DNA of 64,000 nt from Icerya purchasi. Its lineage: Eukaryota; Arthropoda; Insecta; Hemiptera; Monophlebidae. This document shows, one piece after another, positions 32,148 through 43,114 of the stretch. The notes under the pieces are model-generated. The model was not told the DNA's origin. It saw nothing but the letters and a program-made list of their open reading frames with translations, and did not search any database. The stretch is from the NCBI GenBank assembly GCA_039619475.1, contig CM077115.1, positions 34,113,083 through 34,177,082 of the forward strand, written 5' to 3'. The first letter of the stretch is position 1. Every line of letters starts with the position of its first letter. The translations under genes were made by a program, and so were the position numbers.

Positions 32148-32520
32148 TTATTTTTTATCTAGTTGACAAAAATTAGTTTGCATTGTAATGGAAGAATGTA
32201 TAATGGAGTGATCGCTAAAAGATATCTCTGATGTCTTATAGGAAACAGCCATTTGTATCTTTTTATTTTCCAGTCCCCGCATAAAAAAGTGATCTAAACA
32301 TGATTTATCTGCCTTTCTCGCAAAAGTTGGGGTGGATACTTGACTTAAAAAACCGTATGAATATAGCAAGTTGAGGTATTTAGTACATTTATTTGACTTC
32401 AATAAATCTAAATTTATATCCCCCTTAATAATGGAAATAGCCTCACCTTATTTATAATCTGACTTACCTCCTCCAAGAAGACTGGGATAGGAGAATCACA
32501 AGAACGGTAAACACCCAATG
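32148..32520 (-). pseudogene. LINE copy C endonuclease fragment
   Basis: 32148-32402 is open and covers the C-terminal half of the endonuclease, with SCLDHFFMRG and SFSDHSII (the SDH catalytic pair). Upstream, in other frames, GVYRSCDSPIPVFLEEVSQI and GDINLDLL can be read. Weak traces may continue to about 32730. Confidence 0.7.
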
Positions 32521-32949
32521 GGGATAGCCATTGATTTTTTAAGTAACATTTGACTTGTCGAAATTGAAATTTCACTGTTTGTCGGGAAAAATGTCTTCAC
32601 ATCTCGACAAAAATAGTATATTCCAAATTTTTCTTTTGAATAATTTTGTTTGGTCTGTGAATTAATCATGTTCAGCATTTCTGAAAGCTGTATTTTGAAA
32701 ATTATTTTCGCGGTACGTTCTGTTTTCAAATAGTAACTGCGTTCACGCTTTGCAGTGTTTTAAGGAAAACACAGTTTGATGATAAAACATTTTCGACACC
32801 TAAGGCGATTGGTGCATTTTGAATTTCTTCAGAATTTCCCTAGAATGAGAAATTTTCTAAGAACAGCGGATTCGTGGCGTCTTATTCAAACCATACACAG
32901 AAGCTCATGACAATTGCTCTGTTGTGTTTTCATTACGTCGCTTTATACA

Positions 32950-33008
32950 ATAATAATAATCATAATCATAATAATAATCATAATAATAATCATAATAATA
33001 ATAATAAC
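32950..33008. repeat. (AATAATCAT)n compound repeat
   Basis: Tandem mixture of AAT and CAT triplets; in frame it reads as Asn/His runs. Confidence 0.88.
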
Positions 33009-34029
33009 GAATACAAACCGAGAATAGAGTTTAAAAGACTGGAATTAACCTCTTTTGATGTTTGATGTGAAAACACGAGATTTTTGCTGAAATAAACGCG
33101 CTCGAAATTATTAAAACCAGAAGCGGTTTAGGTCGAACGGTGAAAACATTAATTGCCAAATTGACGATAGCGCAACATCCAGTTTATTTAGGAGTATCAA
33201 AATTACTCAAACTTATGTAGATCATGCAAAAATTCTTATTTCAGGACTACGCTGAAATTTCTACTTCAGTTCGGCTGCATGTAGAAAAGAGCATATCAAA
33301 AACAGATTTCTTTAGAAAAATAAAAAAAAACACTTTATAAGGTTTTTTTTTAACCTCCCTTTGGGCATGTCAGCAACGGATCTTCGCCCAGAAACGACAC
33401 GAGGGAAAAGAATCAGGATCCGGTAAACATTATTTCCTTCAACAATCCTATTCTCATTGTCAATTCTATACCTTGGTCTCTTTCGAAACAGTCGACGCTC
33501 TTTTCAAGAACATATTAATTATCTTTATAGCTCTTGTCTTAAAAGACTGAATATCCTAAAATCCTTTTATCCTCTCAAGTGAGGCAGTGATCCATTTATT
33601 CTTTTAATTCTTTACTAAACCATCATTCATTCTAAACTTGACTACTGCTCCCTCTTATTTGGTGATGCCTCGAATTCTCTCTAAACCTGATAGAATGCAA
33701 AATTTTGCCATCGGTTCTCTGTATTAGGACCTTAAAATCTTCTCCCATTCCTGTTATTCCGTCCGAATCCAGTACTGAAGCTCAGATCTCTGCTTGGCTA
33801 CCGTTTTCTAATATTCATTTCTTTCTATCGATATATTAAAGACGATTGGCGTTTCATTCCTCATAAAATCCCCGTTCTAACTCACATAGCTGCTTGGGTT
33901 TCTAAATGTTCTCCTTATGTCTTTTCCCTTGATGGGATTTCTTACTTTGCTCTTGACTTCAACAGCATATGGCAGCCAATCTGTTTCTCCTCTCTTCATC
34001 TTCGCGCTAATTCTGCTACCCGTAGTTCA

Positions 34030-34464
34030 ATGATAAAGGAATATGTTCACATGTTAAATCCTCCAGTTTACTTTCATATAAAAATCTTTACTGTCGGCTC
34101 CAAGAGTCACAACGGAGTGGGTGATGTTTTTACAGACTTCTCGCTCAATCACTCGGAACCTTTTAAACTTCCTACTTTTTGGTCAATCATTTCCACTGAG
34201 ACAATGCATATTTGCCGTGCTGTCCTCTTTATTTCTTCTATAGAAGGGAGGATCTGTAAATTCCTCATTATTTCCGACTTCAAATCTGTTCTTCAATCCA
34301 TTTTTTCGCCTCCTCCCATTCCTCTAACGGTATTATCCTTTCTATTCATGCTTCTATTTCCAACTTGCGACCCACACGTTTTCTCCTTATGGACTTTTTA
34401 TGGGTTCCTAGCCATTCTGGCATCGAAGGTAACGATGCAGCCTAGCTCGCTCAGTTTCCCTTAA
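34030..34464 (+). pseudogene. I-clade RNase H domain (copy 3)
   Basis: The longest open piece of the copy. It carries the RNase H strand 1 motif (FTVGSKSHNGVG, normally TDGS), STET near 34190 in place of the usual AES, and SDFKSVLQSI, after which the frame slips before WVPSHSGIEGNDA. Loss of the first catalytic Asp and the frameshift make it inactive. Confidence 0.75.
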
Positions 34465-34974
34465 TATGGCCTACTTCTCAACATTTTTCCAGCTTCCGAC
34501 ATTGTTTTTATTTCCTCAAGTAACCATTCACATTGGATGGACATCTACCCGTCACACATCTGCAAGCATTCACCTTATAACTTCCTTCTTCAGCCAAATT
34601 TTCGGCCTTGGTTCCAAGCCTTTCCGTTTTCCCGTTATTATGCGATTGTTTCTTAAATTAGATTATGACTAAATTATTCTCTTCTCTCCTATTCTCGTTT
34701 CCGATTTTCGCTTCCACCTTCTTCTTATTGTCCTTTTCACGTTACTGATCCTCCTCTTATATGTAACTCCAATCACATCCCATTTGAATGCTCTGCTCTT
34801 TACACCGATTGTTCACTCTTATACTCTCAACTCTTGGCGCTGAACCTTCTTTTAATGCTTCCTTTATCCTTTCCTTCCCAAATTTAGCTGCTATTTTCCT
34901 GCTACTTTCTTTTCTGTTTTCCATTTCTAATCTTATAACGTTTTTCAACCGTTTAGATAGTTGTTCTTGTTGTT

Positions 34975-34990
34975 AAAAAAAAAAAAAAAA
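34975..34990. repeat. Poly(A) tail of I-clade copy 3
   Basis: A(16) directly after the LINE 3' region. Confidence 0.7.
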
Positions 34991-35434
34991 CATGTAAAAC
35001 AAGACATTTATGTTCCAGTATAATAAAAACTTTATCTTCCGCGACTCATCGAATAGTAAGCAGGATATGGTCCATTCAAATAATTAGACGTAAATAAAGC
35101 ATACTAAAGCAAGGAACTAAAAAAGCGCTGAAGAACGAAGATCTTTTCGGTATCCAGTTTCTAAGGAAGATTAATTTAAACTTTCTAACATTCTGGCATT
35201 GGTGTAACTTCCGCGGGAGACCCTAAATAGGGAGAAAACAGATCTAAATAAACGTCAACAATAATTTTATTTGCAATTGACGCACACAAAAAGGTTTTAT
35301 AAATGTTTTTACCCTCGGCTGGCCATTCCAAATAAATAAATAAATAATTGAATAAATGTTTTAATGCTTTTTAGGTCATTTCGTAGTTATTTCAAATTAG
35401 TTTATTTACCGGACACAGCTCTAATTTTTAATCG

Positions 35435-35460
35435 TTTTTTTTTTTTTTTTTTTTTTTTTT
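35435..35460. repeat. T(26) tract
   Basis: Uninterrupted T run, followed after 40 bases by an A run that could pair with it. Confidence 0.85.
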
Positions 35461-36719
35461 ATTGTTTATTGTTTACCAATTATATTTAAAAAAAAAAAAA
35501 AACAACTTATAACCATCGACTTGTTTTCAAAATGTTTTAATTCTTTGGAATCTACAACCAATGTAAAATTTATAGAAAAGTTACTACATTGAATCATTCG
35601 AATGCTATTAACCCTCACTGTCAACTTAAAGCGGATAAAAAAAATTTAAGTATCACTGGCAACCCTTGTAAGATGTGAAAACATACATATGAGCCTAGCA
35701 TCTGTTTTTATCATTAGTATCAGTATGACAGTCTTATGTGATGTCGTAAATGGAGTTTCAAATCGGCACTGTTCATTTTTGTTTGGTATAATTTTTTTAT
35801 TACATGTAAATGTTTGTTTGTACATTTAGAGTTTGATTTGAAGCTTCACTTGTACTAGAACGGAAATCAAAGCGCCAATTGATTCACTATATCATAGTCA
35901 TTATTAAGCGGATCTTGAGGAGCATTATCAAGATAAAGTAATATACGTGTGCATGAGAACTTTCTCGATGCTGAAATTCAATGCTTAAAAAATAGTCAAG
36001 AACGGAAAATTTACCGAAAGGACTATTTTTTTTTGATTTTAGTATATTTAGCATTACAGGCATAAGTTTATAAAAATAAAGTTCACACGTTACTGCATCT
36101 TCATTGGTGCGAGTACTTACATCAATGTAGTGCATCAAATCTAAATCTTCATCTGATATTTCGGCTCTATTATTTTTAAACTTGTATAAAAGTTTCAGTA
36201 TGTCATGCCGACCAAATAAGAATCAAAAAAAGCGTGGATTTACACTCTCTTGCCTGATAATTGAGAACAGATCTCTCTTACGTAACGACCAATACCACGC
36301 GGATTTGGGGATAGTTTTAAGAAAAACCAGATTAGTTTTTAAGCAATCGTGTCCATATTCTTCCGACTCAATCTGTTTTCGAGTAATGTAATTACTTTTT
36401 TCCACCGTGTTTAAATGCGACCGTTAATAAATCACATTCTGAACCCGGAACTCAGAACGCCGGTTGCCAATTCGCATATCGGCCGCATATTTCACATTTC
36501 GATTCCGAGAGTCGAAATACCGGTTGCCAACTGGATCGTATGGCACATCAGGTACTTGTTTAGACATTTCATAATATACTGCAGTAGTTTCCTCTTGATT
36601 ACTGTAGGATTACAGTTTTTCTCCTATAATACAGCCGTTCTTAACATGGAATGCAGACACTGTTTGATTTCGCACGTGACACGCTTTGTCTGATTCTTCC
36701 ATTAAAACCTCTCTGATTT

Positions 36720-36730
36720 GGGGGGGGGGG
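36720..36730. repeat. G(11) homopolymer
   Basis: Eleven consecutive G in AT-rich DNA. Confidence 0.8.
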
Positions 36731-39093
36731 CTTCTTCAGCATAGCTCTTAACTTCATAGGAATACTCAAGCTCTCCACCTCGTCAACGTGGTGTCCCCCG
36801 GAGGAGAAGAAAGAAGAAGAAGAAGACGCGGTCACGTTCAAACCAGATGGTCAGACATGATCCGAACAGCTGTAGTAAAAAAAGTGTATATAGAATGTGT
36901 TCGATTGGCCCATAACGGAGATCAGTGACTACATTTTATACATCAGATGGATAGATCATAATCACGATATCTCCACGAGAGATTCACGACTCAATGATGA
37001 AGTTAGTGAATCGCGAACTCAGAATTTTCATGGCTAAATATAGGAAATGGATTTACACCGCGTCGATCCTTTCTCCGAAATTCGCCAGTAGCCATTTCGA
37101 ATGGAGCGTTTCTGAAAACTTTCGAAACTGGTCCAAGAAAATAGTTGCAAAAGACAACTCTGTTCGGCGTGTTCGTCAAAAAGTTAAATTAAGAGGATGA
37201 TTATATGTTCTCCTGGAGCTATTCGCAAATACTTTTTCATCGTTCCATGGAAGAGTCTGTTATTGAGCAGTAATACTATCTTCTAGAGGAATGTTTTCTG
37301 AAAGCTCATTCATATTATCATTTTACAAAAGTTCTTCAAGTTCGTTTAAATGGAATCATCAATTGTGTGATATTATAAAAATTTCAAGTTAATCACGTTT
37401 ATTATGTTGCTAAACGCTCGAAAATTTTCACTTCCCAAGCCAAAAAACGCATATAAAGTGTTTTCACATCAAAAAATTACGAACAACCGGCAGATTCGCA
37501 TTATTCGATTTGAACCGGTCACTGGTTGATCTATATAGATGGCGACTTTGATGTACCATTTTACAGACACATAATAATTTTTACGTTTCTAATTAAGTGT
37601 TTTCTTTAAAGGCCGATTTTGAAATAGCTGAGATGGTTTTACAATTAGACTATTCCTCTATGTACGTAGATAAGGTGAAGGAAAAGTAGTGTAATTTCCG
37701 TGCGAAACAAGTTATGCGCTATATTTCATATATAAATAGGAAAAGAAATAAAACTGTAATTGAATTATATTTAAAAGAATATCTATAGTTGGGCTACATA
37801 GTAGACCAATTGACAAAAGATTCGCTTACTATTTTCTTACGTAATAAGCGGAAAATTTACTGCGTCTTGATTACAATTGATTTTCTTTTGACGGTAAGGA
37901 AAGTGGGGGATATTTTTAAAATGATAATTACGCAACTTTAAAAGAATCTAAATCACATGCATTTCCACCGATTTGAAATAAAAGTGTATATAAGTGGATG
38001 TAATTTAAAACGAAGTATGAAGCAAAGGTAAAAAAGCGACGGAGATGAATGTTTTACAGAAACAGGGTTTATAGAAAAACATACTTCCGGTAGAAGATGA
38101 AATAACGAGGTCGTTTAAAATTTTCAGCACGCATTTTACGATGTAATTACTCATGGCAAATGTGTTTATATACACATCTCCAGCTATGCGTGGTGCAAGG
38201 CTCAACATTCGTTTCCCCGTAAACGCGTGTTGTGCAATTCAAACATACATTTACAGCACTGCAACTTTATTGGACTATTCATTGCCGAAGCGACAAAAAA
38301 AAAAAAAAGAAGTAAGAGAAATAAAAGAAAATCTGAATTAATGATTGTAGTAAAAAGAAAACCTATGTTCTAGGAGAACAGCAAATCTCATGTGACTAAA
38401 TGCTGGCTTCTAATTGGTTATTTTTCTATAATAATTCTTCGTAAAAAAAAAAAAACAAAAAAACAAGGTGCTTAGTTAACTTCTAAGACAAATCCAGTTC
38501 TGTAAACACCCTTTAGGATGCAGCGATTGAAACTGCAAGTACGAGTATATTCCCGCTGACTGCCCCGTTTGCATATCGCTGTTTTCAAAATTTTCAGCAT
38601 TGAAATACGCTCTGAATCTGAAAAAAAGTCTGACATAATGATTTACATGGTCCCCAATAACTATAGAAAAATATAAAGAATAAAAGGCGTATAGTAGACC
38701 TATAACGAAATTTATCTTGAGGGAGATGGTCAATACATTTCTATTGTGTACGTGGGGTAGAAAGTACACGAACATTTTTCGGTAGAATCGAAGCAGCACC
38801 CCCCACTAAATGTAACAGTTTATCAGTCATTATTAGGGTGAAATTGGACAACTTTTCCAAACTGCATGGCCAGACGAACAAATACACTCTCTAGATTGTC
38901 GCGGTCTCTTGTCAATGAATTAAGCTGTTCCGGAAAATATTTTCAATTAGTCGTTTAGACCTCCAATGAAACACTACCTATAGGTATATGTATTATTACG
39001 GTAAAAACTTGAGCCTGATAAATATTATCCTAAAGCGAAGTAAAATATGTCTTCGATGTCTAGTAGAAGGTATTATGCAAAATTTTTTCATAC

Positions 39094-39298
39094 TCCTGAA
39101 CGGGTAAATTGAAGAGGGAATATTGTGACCACCCAGAGATGATCTCGCTGGTATAATGTCTTACATTTGATTTCCGATTATGTATATTACATATTCCTAA
39201 GCGGGTAAGTTGAAGAGAATATTGTGACCACCCGGAGAAATGATTTCTCTGGTATCAGATGTCTTATATTTGATTTCGGATTATCTATATTACATATT
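39094..39298. repeat. Direct tandem duplication, unit about 102 bp
   Basis: Units 39094-39194 and 39195-39298 share AATATTGTGACCACCC, GATTTC(C/G)GATTAT and TATATTACATAT. They are about 85 percent alike by eye. They sit next to a tRNA-like sequence and may be a duplicated SINE body. Confidence 0.85.
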
Positions 39299-39349
39299 AC
39301 TGGGAACGTCATCCTAAATCTGGGACAAGACAAGTCCCGAAAATCTGTG

Positions 39350-39418
39350 ATACGTCTCCCGCGGGTCAAGTTTACTGTAGCCAAGCATTTCAACTGCGCA
39401 CTAATCGCGCTACCTAAA
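39350..39418 (-). mobile_element. Possible SINE head (tRNA-like, degenerate)
   Basis: On the minus strand GGTAGCGCGATTAGTGCGC looks like a tRNA D-arm/A box, and ACTTGACCCGCGGGAGA could be a decayed B box. The tandem unit at 39094-39298 would be its body. No target duplication was found. Confidence 0.35.
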
Positions 39419-39424
39419 TATTAG

Positions 39425-40524
39425 AGACTTACGAGATTCGTAATTAATATTTAATCCGTTTAATCGGGGTTTTGAGTAGTCATCAATTCCGGGTTCGAGA
39501 CGTTTTGGTCCTTTCACTGACTTCATTCGATTCCGCGCATTTAGTCTAATCGGATCGAAGAGAATCTAAAAGTGGCCTCGATCTAACACTGCTCTACTAC
39601 CCTCTTTAATACACACTTTCAGAAACTATAAACTTCGATGAATATTTTTGGCCCGAAACGCAATTTCGCGCCTAATTCTTTGATTTATGGACACACATTT
39701 TCGTATTAAATTTCTGTTGTTTTTGTCTCGCAAATTAAAGCTAAAAATTATAATTATAATTAAAAATAAGTAAAAATAAAACAATAATAAAAACGAGAGA
39801 AAAGAGCGAAATGAAACAGCGTAGTTTATGTTTCAGAACCTACTTCATCCCGGATTAATCCCCCCTCCCCCCGTACTTTAATCGGTTTGTTTTATATTCT
39901 TATATTAAAACCTGTTCATTTAACATTCCATCTTGAAATTTATAACGAATCGTTAAAAGACCAATTCCGGACGACCACGTCTAAAGTGCTGGTTTCGGTG
40001 AATCCGGTAAATCTGAAATGGATACATCAAAGGAAAAATGGGAAAGTTTCCGATTTGCCAAAAGACGATTAAAATAATAATAAACGCGGAATTATTTGTA
40101 ATTGCAAGGAGCGAGGACAGGGTCATAAACTATGTAAGAGCTTAGCGAGTAAATTGTTCGGTGAGGGCTTCGAAATGAGCTGAACTTGGCTGGTAGAAAA
40201 GAAATAGTCTTAAAGAAGCATTTACGAAAATGCTAGTTCTCTTTGTGAAATTAAATTACCGACTTATAAATAGGCTGCCGGCGACGACAGCTCCGAAACA
40301 AGACTGCGAATTAAGCGAGAGGCCCTTTATTTTGCTGCAATGTTGCTCCGAAATGGTTGTTTTACGAATTTAACAAGGCCCAACGACAACCACTTGCATC
40401 TGTCCCGAGTTGATTTTCCTCTGCTTTAAACTTCAACTTTCCGAATTCGTAGGAAAAGAACAACAATGGCGCAATTAAAACGTGCTATCCTGTTTCCGTG
40501 GCCCTCTTGGCCCTCTAAGTGATA
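39425..40524. other. Non-coding stretch
   Basis: No gene recognised. CCGGGTTCGAGACG at about 39490 is B-box-like but lacks a matching A box. Confidence 0.45.
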
Positions 40525-41575
40525 CTAAAAGATAAGAAAACTAATGAGGTAAAATTGAAAGCGATAAATGGACACGATGCGAGATTTGTTACTTTGCTCT
40601 GGCACATTTGTAGTTAAGTACATTTCTCTACCTAGCGTCATATTCGGAACTATATTGTCGGCTTCTTCTGTCTCTTCTATCGACACAGAGTGATCGCCTT
40701 TCAAGTTCATCTTTAATCTGGAGAACAGTAAGTAGTCAAAGGGCTTCAAATCGGGTGAGTACGGTGGTTGGTTGAGCACAGAAAATATTTTTTGGCCACA
40801 AATTGAGTGCTAATCGCCGCGGTATGCACTGATGGTCATTATGCAAGAGGAAAATACGATCTCTCCATAACTCGGGTCTAACACCCGTAATTCTTTTGCA
40901 AAGGCGATCCAGCACTTGCTGATAGAATGATGCATTCGCAGTAGTACCTTGAGGAACAAATACTTTGCGGACGATGCCTTCGGAGTCAATAAATGGCCAA
41001 CATAGTCCCAGTTTTTAATTTTTGGAAACGCAGTTTTTTTGGCCGCGGCAAATTTTGGCCGAACCTCTCAGCACTTTGGCGTTTCGTTTCTAAATCGTAT
41101 GCTAAACACCAGTTTTCGTCACCGGTTGTAATGGATTCAAGAAAATTCGACTGTGTTTGAATCATTTTCAGCAAGTCATGTGCTTGACAAACTCGTTACT
41201 GTCGTTGTTGGGCGATTAGCGCGTGTGGAACGAAACGTACGCACAGCTTCCTTTTCTTTAAATCGTTCCTAATAATGCGTTGTACGACGGCTTTTGATGT
41301 CCCAGTTGGTTCTTCAATCAACCTACAGCTCGTACTATGGTTGTTACCTTTAATACAGCTGCGACTTTAGCGATGTTTTCGTTACTTTTCGTGACACATG
41401 ACCGTCCGCTCCTTTTGTCGTCCTCAACTGACTCTCAACCCTCCGAAAAAAGCTTATGCCACCAAAAAACAAAGTAACATTTAACATTTCGAACGTTTTT
41501 ATCGCATTTCACACTGGCTTTAAGGCAAAATTTAATCACAACACATTGTTCATTATTTTTAATCATCGTGAAATT
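40525..41575 (-). pseudogene. Mariner transposase pseudogene
   Basis: From ATG at about 41575 the frame gives EQCVVIKFCLKASVKC, matching the mariner N terminus (EQRxVIKFCxKLGKSA). Next comes a decayed helix-turn-helix region, then FLESITTGDENWCLAYDLETK (residues 41110-41174 region), with the first catalytic Asp in TGDE. A broken middle has the second Asp region (LHNDHQ- or HDN-like, near 40835) in shifted frames. The C-terminal block is QPPYSPDLKPFDYLLFSRLK at about 40700-40775. Multiple frameshifts and stops make it non-functional. Confidence 0.85.
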
Positions 41576-41690
41576 ATGATCGCGACCGCTTTAACTTCGT
41601 ATGGGACAAGAGGAAGGTTGTAGTAACTAGTTCCCAAAATTTCACGAAGATGGTGTTAGCCTCAATTTTAAAACTTATGGGACACGTCAT
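40525..41690 (-). mobile_element. Mariner-family transposon, dead copy
   Basis: Minus-strand transposase remains from about 41575 to 40525. The upstream end carries GTCCCATAAGTTTT-type sequence near 41670-41688, like mariner inverted repeats. No convincing second inverted repeat was seen below 40525. It borders a TA tract at 41689-41713; mariner targets TA, but the tract may simply be a microsatellite. The next transposon starts at 41712. Confidence 0.8.
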
Positions 41691-41713
41691 ATATATATAT
41701 ATATATATATATA
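41689..41713. repeat. (TA)n microsatellite
   Basis: Twelve TA units between the mariner copy and the next transposon. Confidence 0.88.
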
Positions 41714-41985
41714 GTGGCGGATCTGCGGGGGGGAATAGGGGACATCCCCCCCAAAGAACCAAAGCCTCTATGAAAAAATTTGTTATAACAAAGAAACTTA
41801 ATTTATACTATAAAAGATTTGTATAAATGTTACCTATGGATTTAATTATAACTAATATTTAATGTTGTTCTCTAGTAAAACTACTAATGTTACGTTTTTA
41901 TTTTATTTTAAACCCAACTGTCACCGATCTTTTGCTTTTCTTATTTATTTTGTAATGTAAATGAAAATAGATCAAAGATAAATAT
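41712..41985 (+). mobile_element. Non-autonomous DNA transposon, copy 1 (3' truncated)
   Basis: Starts AGTGGCGGATCTGCGGGGGG and then follows 58437-58700 closely (AAAGAACCAAAGCCTCTATG and AAACTTAATTTATA in both). Similarity stops at a TA tract near 41980, so the right inverted repeat is missing. No coding capacity. Confidence 0.75.
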
Positions 41986-42885
41986 ATATATATATATATC
42001 GTACTTGCTCGAAGCACAATATCTTTCTGCATTTTCCAAGTTATGGACAAGTTTTTCGTGAGTAAATCTCGTTTTTTAATTTTCTTTTTAATCATTAAAA
42101 AATAAAGAATAAAATAAAAATTTATTTTTATAAATAGCATCTTAATTTTAATCCGTAACTAAAATTTCTTTTATAACATTTACTGCAGTAAAAATTTATT
42201 ACAGAATCTGATGCATGTCCCAAGCGGCAAGTTTTTGTTAATTTTTACTGCAGTAAATGTTCCGAAAAACATTTTTTTGTGGCTTTTAAATATGGTAAAT
42301 TAGATATAAATGAGTTTTCAAGTAAATTAGTCGTTTTAGGTCAATGAGTGTGATTCTTTTAATTTACTTTTTAAACTCCGACAATTATAATCGCTCCTGT
42401 GTGAAGTACTATTGCAATATGTGGAGCAGCCACAAGGTTCATTGGACGTGATGAACATAAGAAAATGTAGAGTCTTACTTTTTAACAATTCGTCAAAGGG
42501 GAAAAAACAGAAAAAAAGGAACTGATTTTTTCAAACAATAATATACGTTCACTCATACCTAAGTATTCAGGTTTAAGTTTTCGAAGTTTATGTATTCTAA
42601 GTCCAATTGGCAAACAGGAAGATTAAAAGAATATTATACAACTTGTTAATATTCGTGTAACGCATAATTTATTACGTGCATTTGATCGTCTATTTCGTCG
42701 GTAGAATTATTCTTCTATATATTGTAAGATTATTTCAAAATTAGACGATGTTTTTTTTTTTTTTTAATCAAAATAAAGAGAAAAATGCTGCAAATTTTTA
42801 AGTTTGTTTGGTTTAAGTGGGGTTATTTAACCGTTATAATTTATTTATCTAGTGTGTTACCTTATAATTTTCTACATTTTGTCAG
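41986..42885. other. AT-rich non-coding stretch
   Basis: No gene or recognisable repeat apart from a short TA tract at 41980-41999 and a T run near 42750. ACTGCAGTAAA occurs twice near 42181 and 42247. Confidence 0.45.
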
Positions 42886-43114
42886 TAATTTTGTTAAATG
42901 AAATGTTTGAAACTTTCGCAGTGATTAACCATTATAAATAATTTGCGGACAACTGCGTTTAGAAAATGTAATATATCTGTTTCCAAAAATACAACGCTTA
43001 ACGTGTTTCCGTCAGTATAAGCTGACCGAAACGTTAAGCGTTGTATTTTTGGAAACAGATATATTACATTTTCTAAACGCAGTTGTTCGCAAATTATTTA
43101 TAATTTTGTTAAAT
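42886..43114. mobile_element. Long foldback (inverted repeat) between 14-bp direct repeats
   Basis: 42931-43015 and 43022-43104 are inverse complements over about 84 bases with only a few differences (GCGGAC versus GCGAAC; a GT indel near ACGTGTTTCC). They are separated by about 6 bases (TATAAG). The transcript of either strand would form one long hairpin. TAATTTTGTTAAAT occurs at both 42886-42899 and 43101-43114, like a target duplication, though it overlaps the right arm by 4 bases. There is no coding content. It could be a foldback/MITE, a hairpin-RNA locus or a template-switch product. Confidence 0.85.

Larger units (their letters stand above)
30150..32750 (-). mobile_element. CR1/jockey-type LINE copy C, decayed
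   Basis: The minus strand reads an ORF2 of the same type as copies A and B, from 32750 down to 30150. The order is endonuclease (SPIPVFLEE, KYLNLLYSYGFLSQVSTPTF, SCLDHFFMRG, SFSDHSII), a linker with IKVEGNENLVAEHFN, the RT, and the C-terminal block. No RNase H is present. Several frameshifts and stops interrupt it. ORF1 is absent, and the copy ends near the end of ORF2, just before a short A run at about 30152-30162 on the minus strand. It is older than copy A. Confidence 0.85.
33420..34991 (+). mobile_element. I-clade LINE copy 3 with poly(A) tail
   Basis: The heavily decayed 3' third of the same LINE family as copies 1 and 2. SSCLKRLNIL matches SSLKRLNLIKS of copy 2, and HSKLDYCSLLFGDASNS matches SILDYCCFIYGNSS. 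RNase H runs from about 34090: FTVGSKSHNGVG (catalytic Asp changed to Val), ISDFKSVLQSI, and in another frame WVPSHSGIEGNDA near 34405-34440. About 500 bases of 3' region follow, ending in A(16) at 34975-34990. Frames change several times. It is 5' truncated, and target-site duplications were not identified. Confidence 0.82.
34992..39093. other. Non-coding stretch
   Basis: No recognised gene. Notable only: T(26) at 35435-35460, a short imperfect repeat of CCGGTTGCCAA at about 36461 and 36521, a G(11) run at 36720-36730, and a minus-strand frame of 107 codons at 38476-38799 with no recognisable domain. Confidence 0.5.

Noticed and set aside
38476..38799. 107-codon minus-strand frame, considered as a chemoreceptor exon
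   Set aside because: No membrane-topology pattern or receptor signature; likely chance.
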